Source: Lamellibrachia columna
Taxonomy: Eukaryota > Annelida > Polychaeta > Sabellida > Siboglinidae
Direction: 5' to 3'
Length of the DNA stretch: 64,000 nucleotides
NCBI GenBank assembly: GCA_963662155.1
Contig: OY759270.1
Coordinates: forward strand, 8,036,461-8,100,460
The position numbers and the translations under genes are program-made. Of this stretch, positions 55,501 to 64,000 are shown one piece after another. The notes under the pieces were generated by a model. It had not been told where the DNA came from and ran no database searches. It worked only from the letters and a program-made list of their open reading frames with translations. The number at the start of each line of letters is the position of its first letter. The stretch's first letter is position 1.

Positions 55501-58468
55501 TCTCATCATTTAGCACATTATTAAGGCAATAATAAAAGCTGCCTCCTTTTTATTATTTACTACTGAAAACATTTATTATTATGTTAAAAGTTATTCAGCT
55601 ATGTGAAGAAATCTTGGTCAAAAACGTGACATGCAAAGTATCGTTTCCATACTGCATTGGACAAACAGTAGTGTCTTTAAATCAGCCACAGTAATCATCT
55701 AAGACAGGGTTGCCTCCTTTAAAAAAATAGCAAAATAAAAAAAAACTACGGATGAGAAAGTTTCTTTTTAATTGGCCTTAATGTAAGCAGAAGAATGAAA
55801 AGAAACAGGAGGCTTCCGACCTAATGCAAAGAAGTCTCTGTTTTTGTCCTTTTTGAAGAATCCAGGTTTCCTTGCATTAGTAATGGTCAGATCGAAATAG
55901 GACCGCCAGTCTTTCCTGCAATTACAACATATCTGTACATTCAAAGTTGACATTTACAAAACTGAACTGGCCATGAACTTTTTTTGCCAAGAAGAGAATG
56001 ATCTTAAATGCAGATTAGGCCAAACCAATTTTTTTATTTGGATTATGAACTCGCCGACGTTGTTTTGGGAAAAATGGAGATAAAATTATGACTTTGAACG
56101 TGATAAACACCTTGTATAGAACAACTGAAACAACTTTAACTCTCAAGTTTAATGATACAGTAGTGTTCAGGAGAGAGACCACAAAAGTACCAAGTGCCTT
56201 GTGGAAGTGTCTGACTAACCCAAGTACAAAGTTCATGGATGCTTCGGCAAAGTCAACGCGGGAGGAAGTCAAGATAAACAACTTCTTGTTGTTCTGTTTG
56301 AGTTTACGCAACCACTGCTTCACTTCGTCACTGCAGGGGTACAAATAACGCCCTGTGTCCTTCTTCCACTGGGGGAAGAACCCTCCCCTGTCATCTACAA
56401 ACATGGAATATGCCGAACTACAATAGGAGCACAGGATGAGATTAATCTGATGTTTTAATAAAAATGCAGTCAAGATATCTTTTTGTATACAGGTACTCTG
56501 GGTTGAAAACTAAATCTGCAAACAACTGTGGGCAGCAACGTTTAAAAATGAGTGCTTGCTGGTGTGAAATAAAAAAAATTTGGTGCTAGACTGGCATCCA
56601 TGTTGCATTATGTCAGATGTATATTGCTAAACTTTTGTTGTGTGTCTTGAGTCTTGTGTTTATTCGACTTAAAACAGATCAGTCGTGCAATGCACAGTGT
56701 ACGTTTGTACACATCTCAGTAAAACTCAGGTTGACCATCGCAATAGTTGTTGAACCAATTTGAAAAGTGAATTGCGGCAAGAAATGTTGCACAATGTGCA
56801 TTGGTCTGACGTGATGTCGCACAGAGTTGAGCAATGTACACTGGTCTGCAACTACACAGATCCTCAGTCGGGGCAATGGGTGAAAAATGCTGTGGTGTGT
56901 GTCGGATTCAAGCCAAATAACAACACCTGGAGCATGCACACACGCGCTTCCAGAAATTAACATTAGGATCATGGTGGTGTGCACAGGAGTTGCACAGGAG
57001 TAGCAGCCTTTGTTGGGTATGCTGACCAGTTGTCTGGCATTACTGGCTATAATGAATCAATATATTGCCTTGCCTGCAAAGTTCTGCTGCGAGTAGCAAT
57101 CAAGCGCAGCCTCACGGACATCCGACCAGAATGTATAGCACTTAGACCTCTCACCAGCCTGTAGCAGACAAAGACAATCATGTCTGTTTTAATCAACAAT
57201 TTTTGTTTGTTTGTTATAGCGCCAGATATAATATTGTTCATGGCATGTCACAGCATATACAAAATTAATAACATGGTCTAAAATTGCTAATTAAAAACAA
57301 CTTGATCAAAAAACTACAAATAATGATTATTTTAAAATAAATATAGCAATATCATAATTCATAAATAAATATACATAAATAACAAATAATAAAAATATGT
57401 ATATAATATATTAAACTGATACATGATTTCTGCGGTTCAGCCACATCACTTTGGATATTTTTTTTGAGGACTCAAGATCAACAAAAAGAAATCCAAGGTG
57501 GTGGGGCTGAACCACATCCTATATCAGTTTATCTGGATCAAGAAGAACTGGACACCACTGACACCTACCTTCACCTGATTGGGAAGCATAGTTTTCAAAG
57601 AGGGAGGAGCCAACATTGACATAAAAAATCACATGAATAAGGCCACAGGAGCATTTTTCAGACTAAGACCTGTATGGAGATCAACTACATATTCTAGAAG
57701 AATGAAGCTGAGGGTATATCAGAGTTGTGTTCTGTCCATTCTAGTATATGGTTTAGAATGCTGGCTGAAATAAATCTGAGACAACTTTCAACCTTCCAAA
57801 CATCATGCGAAAATCTCAAAGAAAGAACTTCTTAAATTAGGTAAACAAATGCTCACCACAAGTAGATGGAGAAGGATCGGCCACGTTTTACGAAAAGATG
57901 ACGAAATGAGGATGACCAAAAACAACCTGGATGAGAACTGTGGAGGGGGAATTACACGAAATTCACCTCAGCTTTGGCCAGTAGGCCCGGAGAGGATTAT
58001 GCAAGTAAAGTAAGTAATACATTAATTAGTCAAATGAAGTTTTTTTAAATGTTGCTAACTAATTTGAAAAAAATTTGGAAAATAGTCATTATTAAATTGC
58101 AATGAGTAGATCAATGGGAAACCTGAGAACAGAAATTAAGTAGATGGGTTACATTAAGTAGAAGGAAAAACCAAGATGGCATGAAACAGGACACAATGGA
58201 GAATTGTTGTCAATGGCCTATGCTACCAGAAAAGTACGTCAATTATTTTAATTGTTTGATTTAAATTGTTTCATATAACTTAAGATATAATCGGGATGAT
58301 GCTTTGGAAGATTTTTTCCCCACAACTCAACACACTATGGGCAGAACCCTGTTCAACTAATTACAAAGTGTAAACCACACCTTACCTGCTTGTCCAGGAT
58401 GTCTACTATTCTTGCGGAAATAACCATGTTAGGCATATCAAAGAAGTTGTCAAACACACGATACCGAT
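52457..58468 (-). CDS. NT5DC1: NT5DC1-like 5'-nucleotidase-domain (HAD) gene, C-terminal seven exons
   Basis: Exons on the minus strand: 58468-58386, 56417-56220, 55915-55821, 55398-55280, 54351-54202, 53683-53500, 52563-52457. Apart from one break between the first two, all phases agree. Sequence follows NT5DC1: RVFDNFFDMPNMVISARIV, YLYPCSDEVKQWLRKLK, LFILTSSRVDFAEASM (HAD motif II), TITNARKPGFF (motif III lysine), YSQGNHADLMKFL, VLFFGDSLRSDIAPAKK (motif IV), WETVLILEE, SHGWGSFFTD and DFPLDHKF to TAA. The family belongs to the HAD-type cytosolic 5'-nucleotidase group; its physiological substrate is not established. The N-terminal DxDxT motif is upstream and not in the window. One short exon (about 24 residues, before YSMFVDDRGG) was expected between 58386 and 56417 but not located. 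An AATAAA lies about 130 bases past the stop. Confidence 0.85.
53262..53391. repeat. 26-bp tandem repeat, 5 copies
   Basis: gagctagcatgtcNtNgtgg units in an NT5DC1-like intron. Confidence 0.95.
53500..53683 (-). CDS. NT5DC1: NT5DC1-like exon
   Basis: Between tttatctag and g|gtaaaa. Encodes YLTSHGWGSFFTD and YTIRKYADLAVPQLEYIT, the conserved W-G-S-F-F block. One base is left over and completes Asp with the last exon. Confidence 0.9.
54202..54351 (-). CDS. NT5DC1: NT5DC1-like exon (HAD motif IV)
   Basis: Between tttgggcag and gtgagtg. VLFFGDSLRSDIAPAKK carries the G-D-S-x-x-S-D motif; WETVLILEEIESE follows. Fifty codons, phase 0 at both ends. Confidence 0.93.
54401..54808 (+). mobile_element. 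Helitron-like non-autonomous element
   Basis: Starts TCTATATAATAAAGTAG and ends gcagggcaactggtCTAG, inserted between A (54400) and T (54809) without target duplication. A TC start, CTAG end, an A^T target and a short GC-containing terminal hairpin region (cccgtgcaatgcaggg) fit Helitrons; the TCTATATAATAAA-type start is typical of animal Helitrons. 408 bases, no coding capacity. Lies in an NT5DC1-like intron. Confidence 0.65.
54809..55279. other. NT5DC1-like intron sequence
   Basis: AT-rich, nothing recognised. Confidence 0.5.
55280..55398 (-). CDS. NT5DC1: NT5DC1-like exon
   Basis: Between tctcccacag and gtagtg. Encodes TIYSQGNHADLMKFLSKIT and GKKEPK, matching Y-S-Q-G-N ... TGK-x-EPK of the family. 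Confidence 0.92.
55821..55915 (-). CDS. NT5DC1: NT5DC1-like exon (HAD motif III)
   Basis: Acceptor taattgcag, weak donor g|gtcgga. Encodes YFDLTITNARKPGFF; both phases fit the neighbours. Confidence 0.88.
56220..56417 (-). CDS. NT5DC1: NT5DC1-like exon (HAD motif II)
   Basis: Acceptor cctattgtag, donor gg|gttagt. Encodes SAYSMFVDDRGGFFPQW, GRYLYPCSDEVKQWLRKLK and LFILTSSRVDF. Starts with one base, so a preceding exon must end with two. Confidence 0.88.
56430..57419. other. NT5DC1-like intron sequence
   Basis: No exon or element recognised, although the family predicts one short exon between 56417 and 58386. Confidence 0.4.
57420..58017 (+). pseudogene. LINE ORF2 C-terminal fragment
   Basis: INKKKSKVVGLNHI, then LGSIVFKEGGANIDIKNHMN, KATGAFFRLRPVWRS, LRVYQSCVLSILVYGLECW and RWRRIGHVLRKDDEMRM across frames. 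This is the LINE thumb and C-terminus (the L-G-S-I-V-x-x-x-G-G-A-x-x-D-I block of RTE-like ORF2). Frameshifted, 5'-truncated, ending in an aagtaaagtaagta tail. Intronic in the NT5DC1-like gene, antisense to it. Confidence 0.85.
58386..58468 (-). CDS. NT5DC1: NT5DC1-like exon
   Basis: Acceptor gtacgttgcag, donor cag|gtaagg. Encodes RYRVFDNFFDMPNMVISAR then IVDILDKQ, matching the Y-x-x-D-N-x-F-D-x-P segment. The most upstream exon found. Confidence 0.85.
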
Positions 58469-59039
58469 CTGCAACGTACAGAGAAGGGCAACTGTAACTT
58501 TTGCTGAAAAAGTCCCAAAAAAATCATTAACAGATTTATTTAGAAAACAATTGCCATTACGACGGACCTGTGTTTTGTGCACTCTGTTTGATGTACAATG
58601 TTTGTTGTACAATGCTGTCAATCTGTAATTAGAAACACATATTTATGTATAAACTAGATAGATCATCTAATTATATTATAATGGATATACTGGTAGTAGC
58701 TACAAGCTTGCATTTTTCATCCAGAATTTGTAAACACTGGAACAAGCTATTATATATGTGACAGAAACAACTGTATATAAATGTTTACTGCAGCACAATA
58801 CTTTGTATTGTTTTAATGTCTACTTTTATTGTGTGCTGTGCAACAACAAATGGAACTCAGATGACATGATGTTAATGTGTGTTCTGTTGAGTTTGGAGTA
58901 AAGATACTGATTGATTGATTGATTGACATGACACTGTATTGCAAAAAAGGTATCTATTTAATGTAAATGCAGGCATTATCAGTCATACGTCATTAAATTG
59001 TAAATGAAAAAGTACATGTTGGCCTTCAGTGTGAGCAGG

Positions 59040-59305
59040 GGCAAAAATAGTTAACACTAGTGATCACATTGTGGCAACCAATGGCATAAAGCTACTGAAA
59101 TAGAAACAACAAATTGTAAAGAGAATGAGTTACTCAAGAAGCAAGATAGATTATCATAACCTGAAGGGGCAAACATTTTAACGCTAGTGATCACATTGTG
59201 GCACAGTGTGTATCTTACAATTAATGGCATAAAGATACTAAAATACAAACAACAAATTGTAAAGCGAATGAGTTACTCAAGAAGCAAGACAGATTACCAT
59301 AACCT
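59040..59305. repeat. tandem duplication, about 125-140 bp, 2 copies
   Basis: actagtgatcacattgtggc through gaagcaagatagattatcat recurs at 59183-59302 with a few changes and one insertion. Confidence 0.88.
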
Positions 59306-59477
59306 GACGATTCATCCATTGTTTCTAGACAAGACACTGCTGCATGTTTACTGTATTAGGGGCCGTTCACAATTGTTCACATTTACCTATTTCTACATGC
59401 TCCCTCCTCCTTGAATGAGAACTTTTAAAAATGTTGATAATTTTCCAGATTGAAACATATTCCCATGCTATGAGACA

Positions 59478-60229
59478 GTGCATGTATATAGTATTACTAT
59501 ACAACAATACTCATCAAAATATGATTTTCAAACATTTATCTCCAATAATGATGTAAAAAAAAAAATTTTTTTTCTAACAACTCCATGGCGTCATATTGAT
59601 AATTTTTTCCACAAAACAGCAATCCTCTCAAAAATAGAACCTAAGCCGATCATGCCTAAAGTCAGGAAACCAAGCTTCGATGAAGGTGACCCAATTTCAA
59701 CCAAAATGTTGGAAGTACTAACAGATTATATATTCTTAGGTAAACTGAATGACATGCTGTTTCTGGCAACTGTAATGGGAAATCTAGAAGAACTGATACA
59801 GAGCTTTGACTCACAATCAGCTGAATCAGTTATATTGAAAGAAAACGTGGCTGAGCTAGAAGCAAAGGTGTGCTCCCTGGAGAATGAGGTAGATCGGCTA
59901 GAACAGTACTCTGCCGATCCAATATCAAAATCCAGGGACTCCCCGAAACAAGTGATGGAGAAGACACTATGAAGATAGCACCTGAAGTGATAAACGAGAA
60001 GATGGGGGTGTCAATTAAGCCGTGTCAAATAGTGAGGTGTCACAGAGTAGGTCGGAAAAAAGACGGAGCCAACCGACCGATAATCATAAGATTTGATTCA
60101 GACATCACAAGAGACAGAGTATTTAGAGCCAAGAAAGGTTTGAAGACCTACAACCTTATAGCTACCAACAAGATCTTCCTTAATGAAGACTTAACAGCAC
60201 GACGAGCACGCCTAGCATATGAGACATGA
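59478..60229 (+). pseudogene. LINE ORF1 (coiled coil plus RNA-binding domain), frameshifted
   Basis: The probable start is MPKVRKPSFDEGD (59652). A heptad-rich segment (ENVAELEAKVCSLENEVDRL) is followed by EQYS. A frame change near 59915 is needed to continue as SNIKIQGLPETSDGEDTMK and then CHRVGRKKDGANRPIIIRF, KKGLKTYNLIATNKIFLNED and LTARRARLAYET. This coiled-coil, RRM-like, C-terminal-domain order is that of LINE ORF1 chaperones. The frameshift suggests a dead copy. Confidence 0.75.
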
Positions 60230-61105
60230 ACTCTGAAGAATAAACTTAGCGATTGATGGACTTTTAATGGACATATCACTGACCTCGCAAATCACATTCA
60301 TGAAATCAAAAATTTCTATGAACTAAACAAACTATGATCGCTGCAAATTGCATTCACAAAATCCACAATCTCGATGAACTATACAAACTATGATCGCCGC
60401 CTACATGTCCACTAAGGACCATTGTAGTTGTCATTACATCCGCTGCAAAAGGGAAGTGCTTTCCTAATGAATATTGGTTGTGGACATTATTTGTTTAGAT
60501 CAAGGAATTTTGTTGTGAACATAAAATCTATGTTCATTTCTTAGTCAGTACATCAGCTGCAAATCAAGGCACACTGTTTTTTTATATCCAATGTTTTGAA
60601 TTATTTGTGCCGAAAAGTCAACTTTAAAAATAATGAATATGTGCTTAAAAGTCAATCTTAAAATGAAGAAGAAACAAAAAGTGAGAAAGAAAAAAATGGT
60701 GCATATTTATTAGTCTGTTTTTTATTTTTTTCAACATAAAACCATTTATATTTGTTACTCGTTATTACATAGTTACAACAATGTTTGTCAAAGCGGGTTT
60801 CTTGTTTTTGGAGATTAACGTATACATGAGAAATCCTCACCTCATCTTTTTTTTTACCATCTGGAGAAAGTGTACTCCAGCACATTTTTTTCTTCCTTTT
60901 GTGTATGTTTTATATTTGTTGCTCAGATTATTAGAAACATGCACCTTGGATTACTTAAACAAAGTGTTTTATTACAAAGTGTTCATGTCACATATTTTCT
61001 TATATAATGTAATTTCTATTAAGCAGGTATTCTGTTACAAAATTAAATGGATATTTAAATTATTCTTACTTAACTTAGTTTATCTTAAATACAAAACAAT
61101 AAATT
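60230..61105. other. LINE inter-ORF region, AT-rich
   Basis: Contains the tail end of ORF1 homology (about 60230-60340, and a diverged repeat of aaactatgatcgc at about 60330/60383). No other coding seen. Confidence 0.5.
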
Positions 61106-63240
61106 ATGGCTTTTGACGAATTAATTTTGCGGCATCATGATGGCACTAAAATAAACTCACTGAGACACCTGCTACGTTTATACGAAGATAACAACTCACT
61201 TCATATTCTAAAAGAATCATCATGCTATGATTCTGAAAAGCTAAATTCACTATTAAAATATAAAAGAAATTACTTAGGCATAATGAGCACAAACATACAA
61301 TCGACTAATGCTAAATTTAGTGAAGTGGAAGTCTTTTCTTTTGAGTTACAATCTATCAACTTCAATTTTAGCGTTATCTGTTTATAAGAAAGTTGGTTAT
61401 ATGAACATGAAGATACATCACTGATTGAATTAGATGGATACGACTGTATTGCACAAGGGAAGACTTGTAGTACAAAGGGAGGTCTAATAATGTACATCCA
61501 TAAGATACATCACTGATTGAATTAGATGGATACGACTGTATTGCACAAGACTTGTAGTACAAAGGGAGGTCTAATAATGTACATCCATTAGATACATCAC
61601 TGATTGAATTAGATGGATACGACTGTATTGCACAAGGGAAGACTTGTAGTACAAAGGGAGGTCTAATAATGTACATCCATAAGATACATCACTGACTGAA
61701 TTAGATGGATATGACTGTGTTGCACAAGGGAAGACTTGTAGTACAAAGGGAGGTCTAATAATGTACATCCATTAGATACATCACTGATTGAATTAGATGG
61801 ATACGACTGTATTGCACAAGGGAAGACTTGTAGTACAAAGGGAGGTCTAACAATGTACATCCATAAGATACATCACTGACTGAATTAGATGGATATGACT
61901 GTATTGCACAAGGGAAGACTTGTAGTACAAAGGGAGGTCTAATAATGTACATCCATAAGATACATCACTGACTGAATTAGATGGATATGACTGTATTGCA
62001 CAAGGGAAGACTTGTAGTACAAAGGGAGGTCTAATAATGTACATCCATAAGATACATCACTGATTGAATTAGATGGATACGACTGTATTGCACAAGGGAA
62101 GACTTGTAGTACAAAGGGAGGTCTAATAATGTACATCCGTTAGATACATCACTGACTGAATTAGATGGATATGACTGTATTGCACAAGGGAAGACTTGTA
62201 GTACAAAGGGAGGTATAATAATGTACATCCATTAGATACATCACTGATTGAATTAGATGGATACGACTGTGTTGCACAAGGGAAGACTTGTAGTACAAAG
62301 GGAGGTCTAATAATGTACATCCATAAGATACATCACTGACTGAATTAGATGGATATGACTGTGTTGCACAAGGGAAGACTTGTAGTACAAAGGGAGGTCT
62401 AATAATGTACATCCATTAGATACATCACTGATTGAATTAGATGGATATGACTGTATTGCACAAGGGAAGACTTGTAGTACAAAGGGAGGTCTAACAATGT
62501 ACATCCATAAGATACATCACTGACTGAATTAGATGGATATGACTGTATTGCACAAGGGAAGACTTGTAGTACAAAGGGAGGTCTAATAATGTACATCCAT
62601 AAGACACATCACTGATTGAATTAGATGGATATGACTGTATTGCACAAGGGAAGACTTGTAGTACAAAGGGAGGTCTAATAATGTACATCCATTAGATACA
62701 TCACTGATTGAATTAGATGGATACGACTGTATTGCACAAGGGAAGACTTGTAGTACAAAGGGAGGTCTAATAATGTACATCCATAAGAATTTTAAATATA
62801 AATTAATCAAGTACGATGTATCCCAGGAACACTGGGAAGGACGGTTTGTAGAAATGTCAGGAGGTGGCTTAACTAAATCTGTATATACTGTAATCGGTAA
62901 CATCTATAGGCCACTGGTAGATCTTAATGTAGATTACAGACAACTTACTGATAAATTTGCTACTTTACTAACATTATTTGATAGCAGTAACAATGAGGTA
63001 ATTATAGCCAGGGATTTTAACATAAATCTACTCAAAATAAATGAAAAAGAAATATTTAGTGATTTCTTTGATACTGTAACCGAGCGCAGTTTCTTTCCAA
63101 AAGTCTCATTACCCACTCGATTCTCAATATCAAATGGTACTCTAACTGATAACCTGTTCTGCAAAGTAACTAAGTCAACTATTGATTCAACCTCACGAAT
63201 TCTTACGAAGAAATTTTCAGATCACAAACCTTTACTGTAA
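61106..63240 (+). pseudogene. LINE ORF2 endonuclease domain split by a satellite
   Basis: The N-terminal part (61106-61387) ends KRNYLGIMSTNIQS and FSVICL, then TAA, then in frame ESWLYEHEDTSLIELDGYD, KTCSTKGGLIMYIHK. The same segment resumes at 62770 with NIYRPLVDLN, IIARDFNINLL, SLPTRFS, GTLTDNLF and FSDHKPLL. These are the conserved apurinic-type endonuclease boxes of LINE ORF2 (N, E, R-P, D-x-N, T-R, S-D-H). Between them 61409-62788 is a 92-bp satellite made from this very ORF, which shifts frame at each unit. Confidence 0.88.
61409..62788 (+). repeat. 92-bp satellite derived from LINE endonuclease, about 15 copies
   Basis: Units gatacatcactgattgaatt to aataatgtacatccataa with period 92; one unit (about 61547) lacks 5 bases. 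First and last units are in frame with the flanking endonuclease sequence, so the array grew by duplication of ORF2 residues from about Asp-Thr-Ser-Leu to Met-Tyr-Ile-His. Confidence 0.97.
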
Positions 63241-64000
63241 CAAACACTGTTTTAATTAAATACCACCCCCCAAAACAATTCAAAAATATATGGAGAATGA
63301 AAGATCCCTCACAAATTTCAAAAAATAATTAGTGTCCCTAAACATAATGGATAAATTATATCAAAATATTAATTATGACCCGAATACTAAGTATGAGATA
63401 CTAATAGCTGAAATAGAAAATGCATGTGAGAAAAACATTCCTTGAAAACTTGTTAAATACAAACATAAAAAGTCTACATGGATAACTCACAAGTATTATT
63501 AGATCTATTAAATAGACTATACAAAATACTAAAAATAACAGACACTAACTTGCCAGAATACATTACCTTCAAAATTAACTTAACATCTTACAACAACATT
63601 TTGAAAAGTAGTATCCGATCAGCTAAGCAGATGCATTATACACATATCTTCAATAAATTCAAAAACGATACAAGGAAAACATGGAAAACAATACAAGAAA
63701 TCTTATCTAAAACTCAAAAGAAACTTTCTAAAAATTACTTTAGAGAAGGCGAAACAGTTATAACTGATAAAATGGAAATAGCAAAATATTTCAATACATT
63801 TTTTTACAAATATAGGCCCATCTTTAGCATGCAAAATTAGAAATGATAGTGATTAAATTTTTTTTATTATTACTTGAAAAGGAACTCAATTATCGCATTC
63901 AAATTTACAGAAATTGATGAAGAGGCAATAATAAAAATAATAGATGGTTTCCCCCTGAAAACTTTCAAAAGTGGAGAAGAATCACTTTTTTTACTAATTA
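63241..64000 (+). pseudogene. LINE ORF2 endonuclease-RT linker, continuing off the right edge
   Basis: Frames contain KYKHKKSTWITH, LTSYNNILKSSIRSAKQMHY and FNKFKNDTRKTWKTIQEIL, the usual W-I-T ... Y-x-x-x-L-x-x-x-I-R-x-A-K ... K-x-T-W linker before the RT domain, then ITDKMEIAKYFNTFF. Stops and frameshifts are present. The RT should lie beyond 64000. Confidence 0.75.

Noticed and set aside
55768..55953. 61-residue minus-strand ORF as an independent gene
   Set aside because: It is the NT5DC1-like motif III exon read past both splice sites.
61374..62688. Series of overlapping 65-residue minus-strand ORFs
   Set aside because: They are antisense readings of the 92-bp satellite.

Overview
The window is invertebrate metazoan nuclear DNA. 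Two animal genes are present as spliced exons with matching splice phases: a DEG/ENaC (acid-sensing/degenerin-type) channel on the + strand and an NT5DC1-like 5'-nucleotidase-domain gene on the - strand. Introns are long and AT-rich, and the rest is dominated by transposable-element relics and tandem repeats. There are no bacterial-type operons, ribosome binding sites or CRISPR arrays. The repeat content (Mutator-like transposase, Mag-like Gypsy, RTE/CR1-like LINEs, Helitron-like ends, minisatellites) fits a marine invertebrate, but the phylum cannot be fixed from sequence alone.

Layout. 1-1422: Mutator-like transposase on the - strand, running off the left edge, with a candidate 5' exon. 1925-6837: about 58 copies of an 85-bp satellite, followed by a 1.5-kb element half (6838-8376). 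Array plus element recur at 9518-11693. 8508-22716: 3' part of the DEG/ENaC gene in eight exons, with five more tandem arrays or repeat copies in its introns. Exon 6 encodes a roughly 470-residue extracellular insertion that I do not recognise, and it carries a frame change and two in-frame stops. 24151-26231: about 42 copies of a 49-bp minisatellite. 27444-31534: two direct copies of a His-Me-finger (HNH) endonuclease ORF, each with a (TA)n tract at the same codon position, flanking a broken Mutator-like transposase. 32502-32840: 113 uninterrupted CTG triplets. 33345-35560: further minisatellites. 36366-37205: LINE 3' fragment with a tetranucleotide tail. 38178-42999: near-intact Ty3/Gypsy element (LTRs, PBS, PPT, 5-bp target duplication) with one in-frame stop.

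44592-46763: LINE fragment abutting a Tudor-domain pseudogene. 47436-49311: degraded member of an uncharacterised invertebrate repeat-associated protein family. 50159-51640: 3' end of a second Gypsy element with its LTR. 52457-58468: seven exons of the NT5DC1-like gene, with a Helitron-like element and a LINE fragment in its introns. 59478-64000: LINE with ORF1 and ORF2; a 92-bp segment of its endonuclease domain has been amplified about 15 times into a satellite.

The two host genes have no visible functional link. The two points most worth following are the DEG/ENaC channel with its giant extracellular insertion and array-filled introns, and the repeated birth of tandem arrays inside coding or splice-proximal sequence (LINE endonuclease, HNH endonuclease, Tudor exon, LINE C-terminus, DEG/ENaC splice donor).
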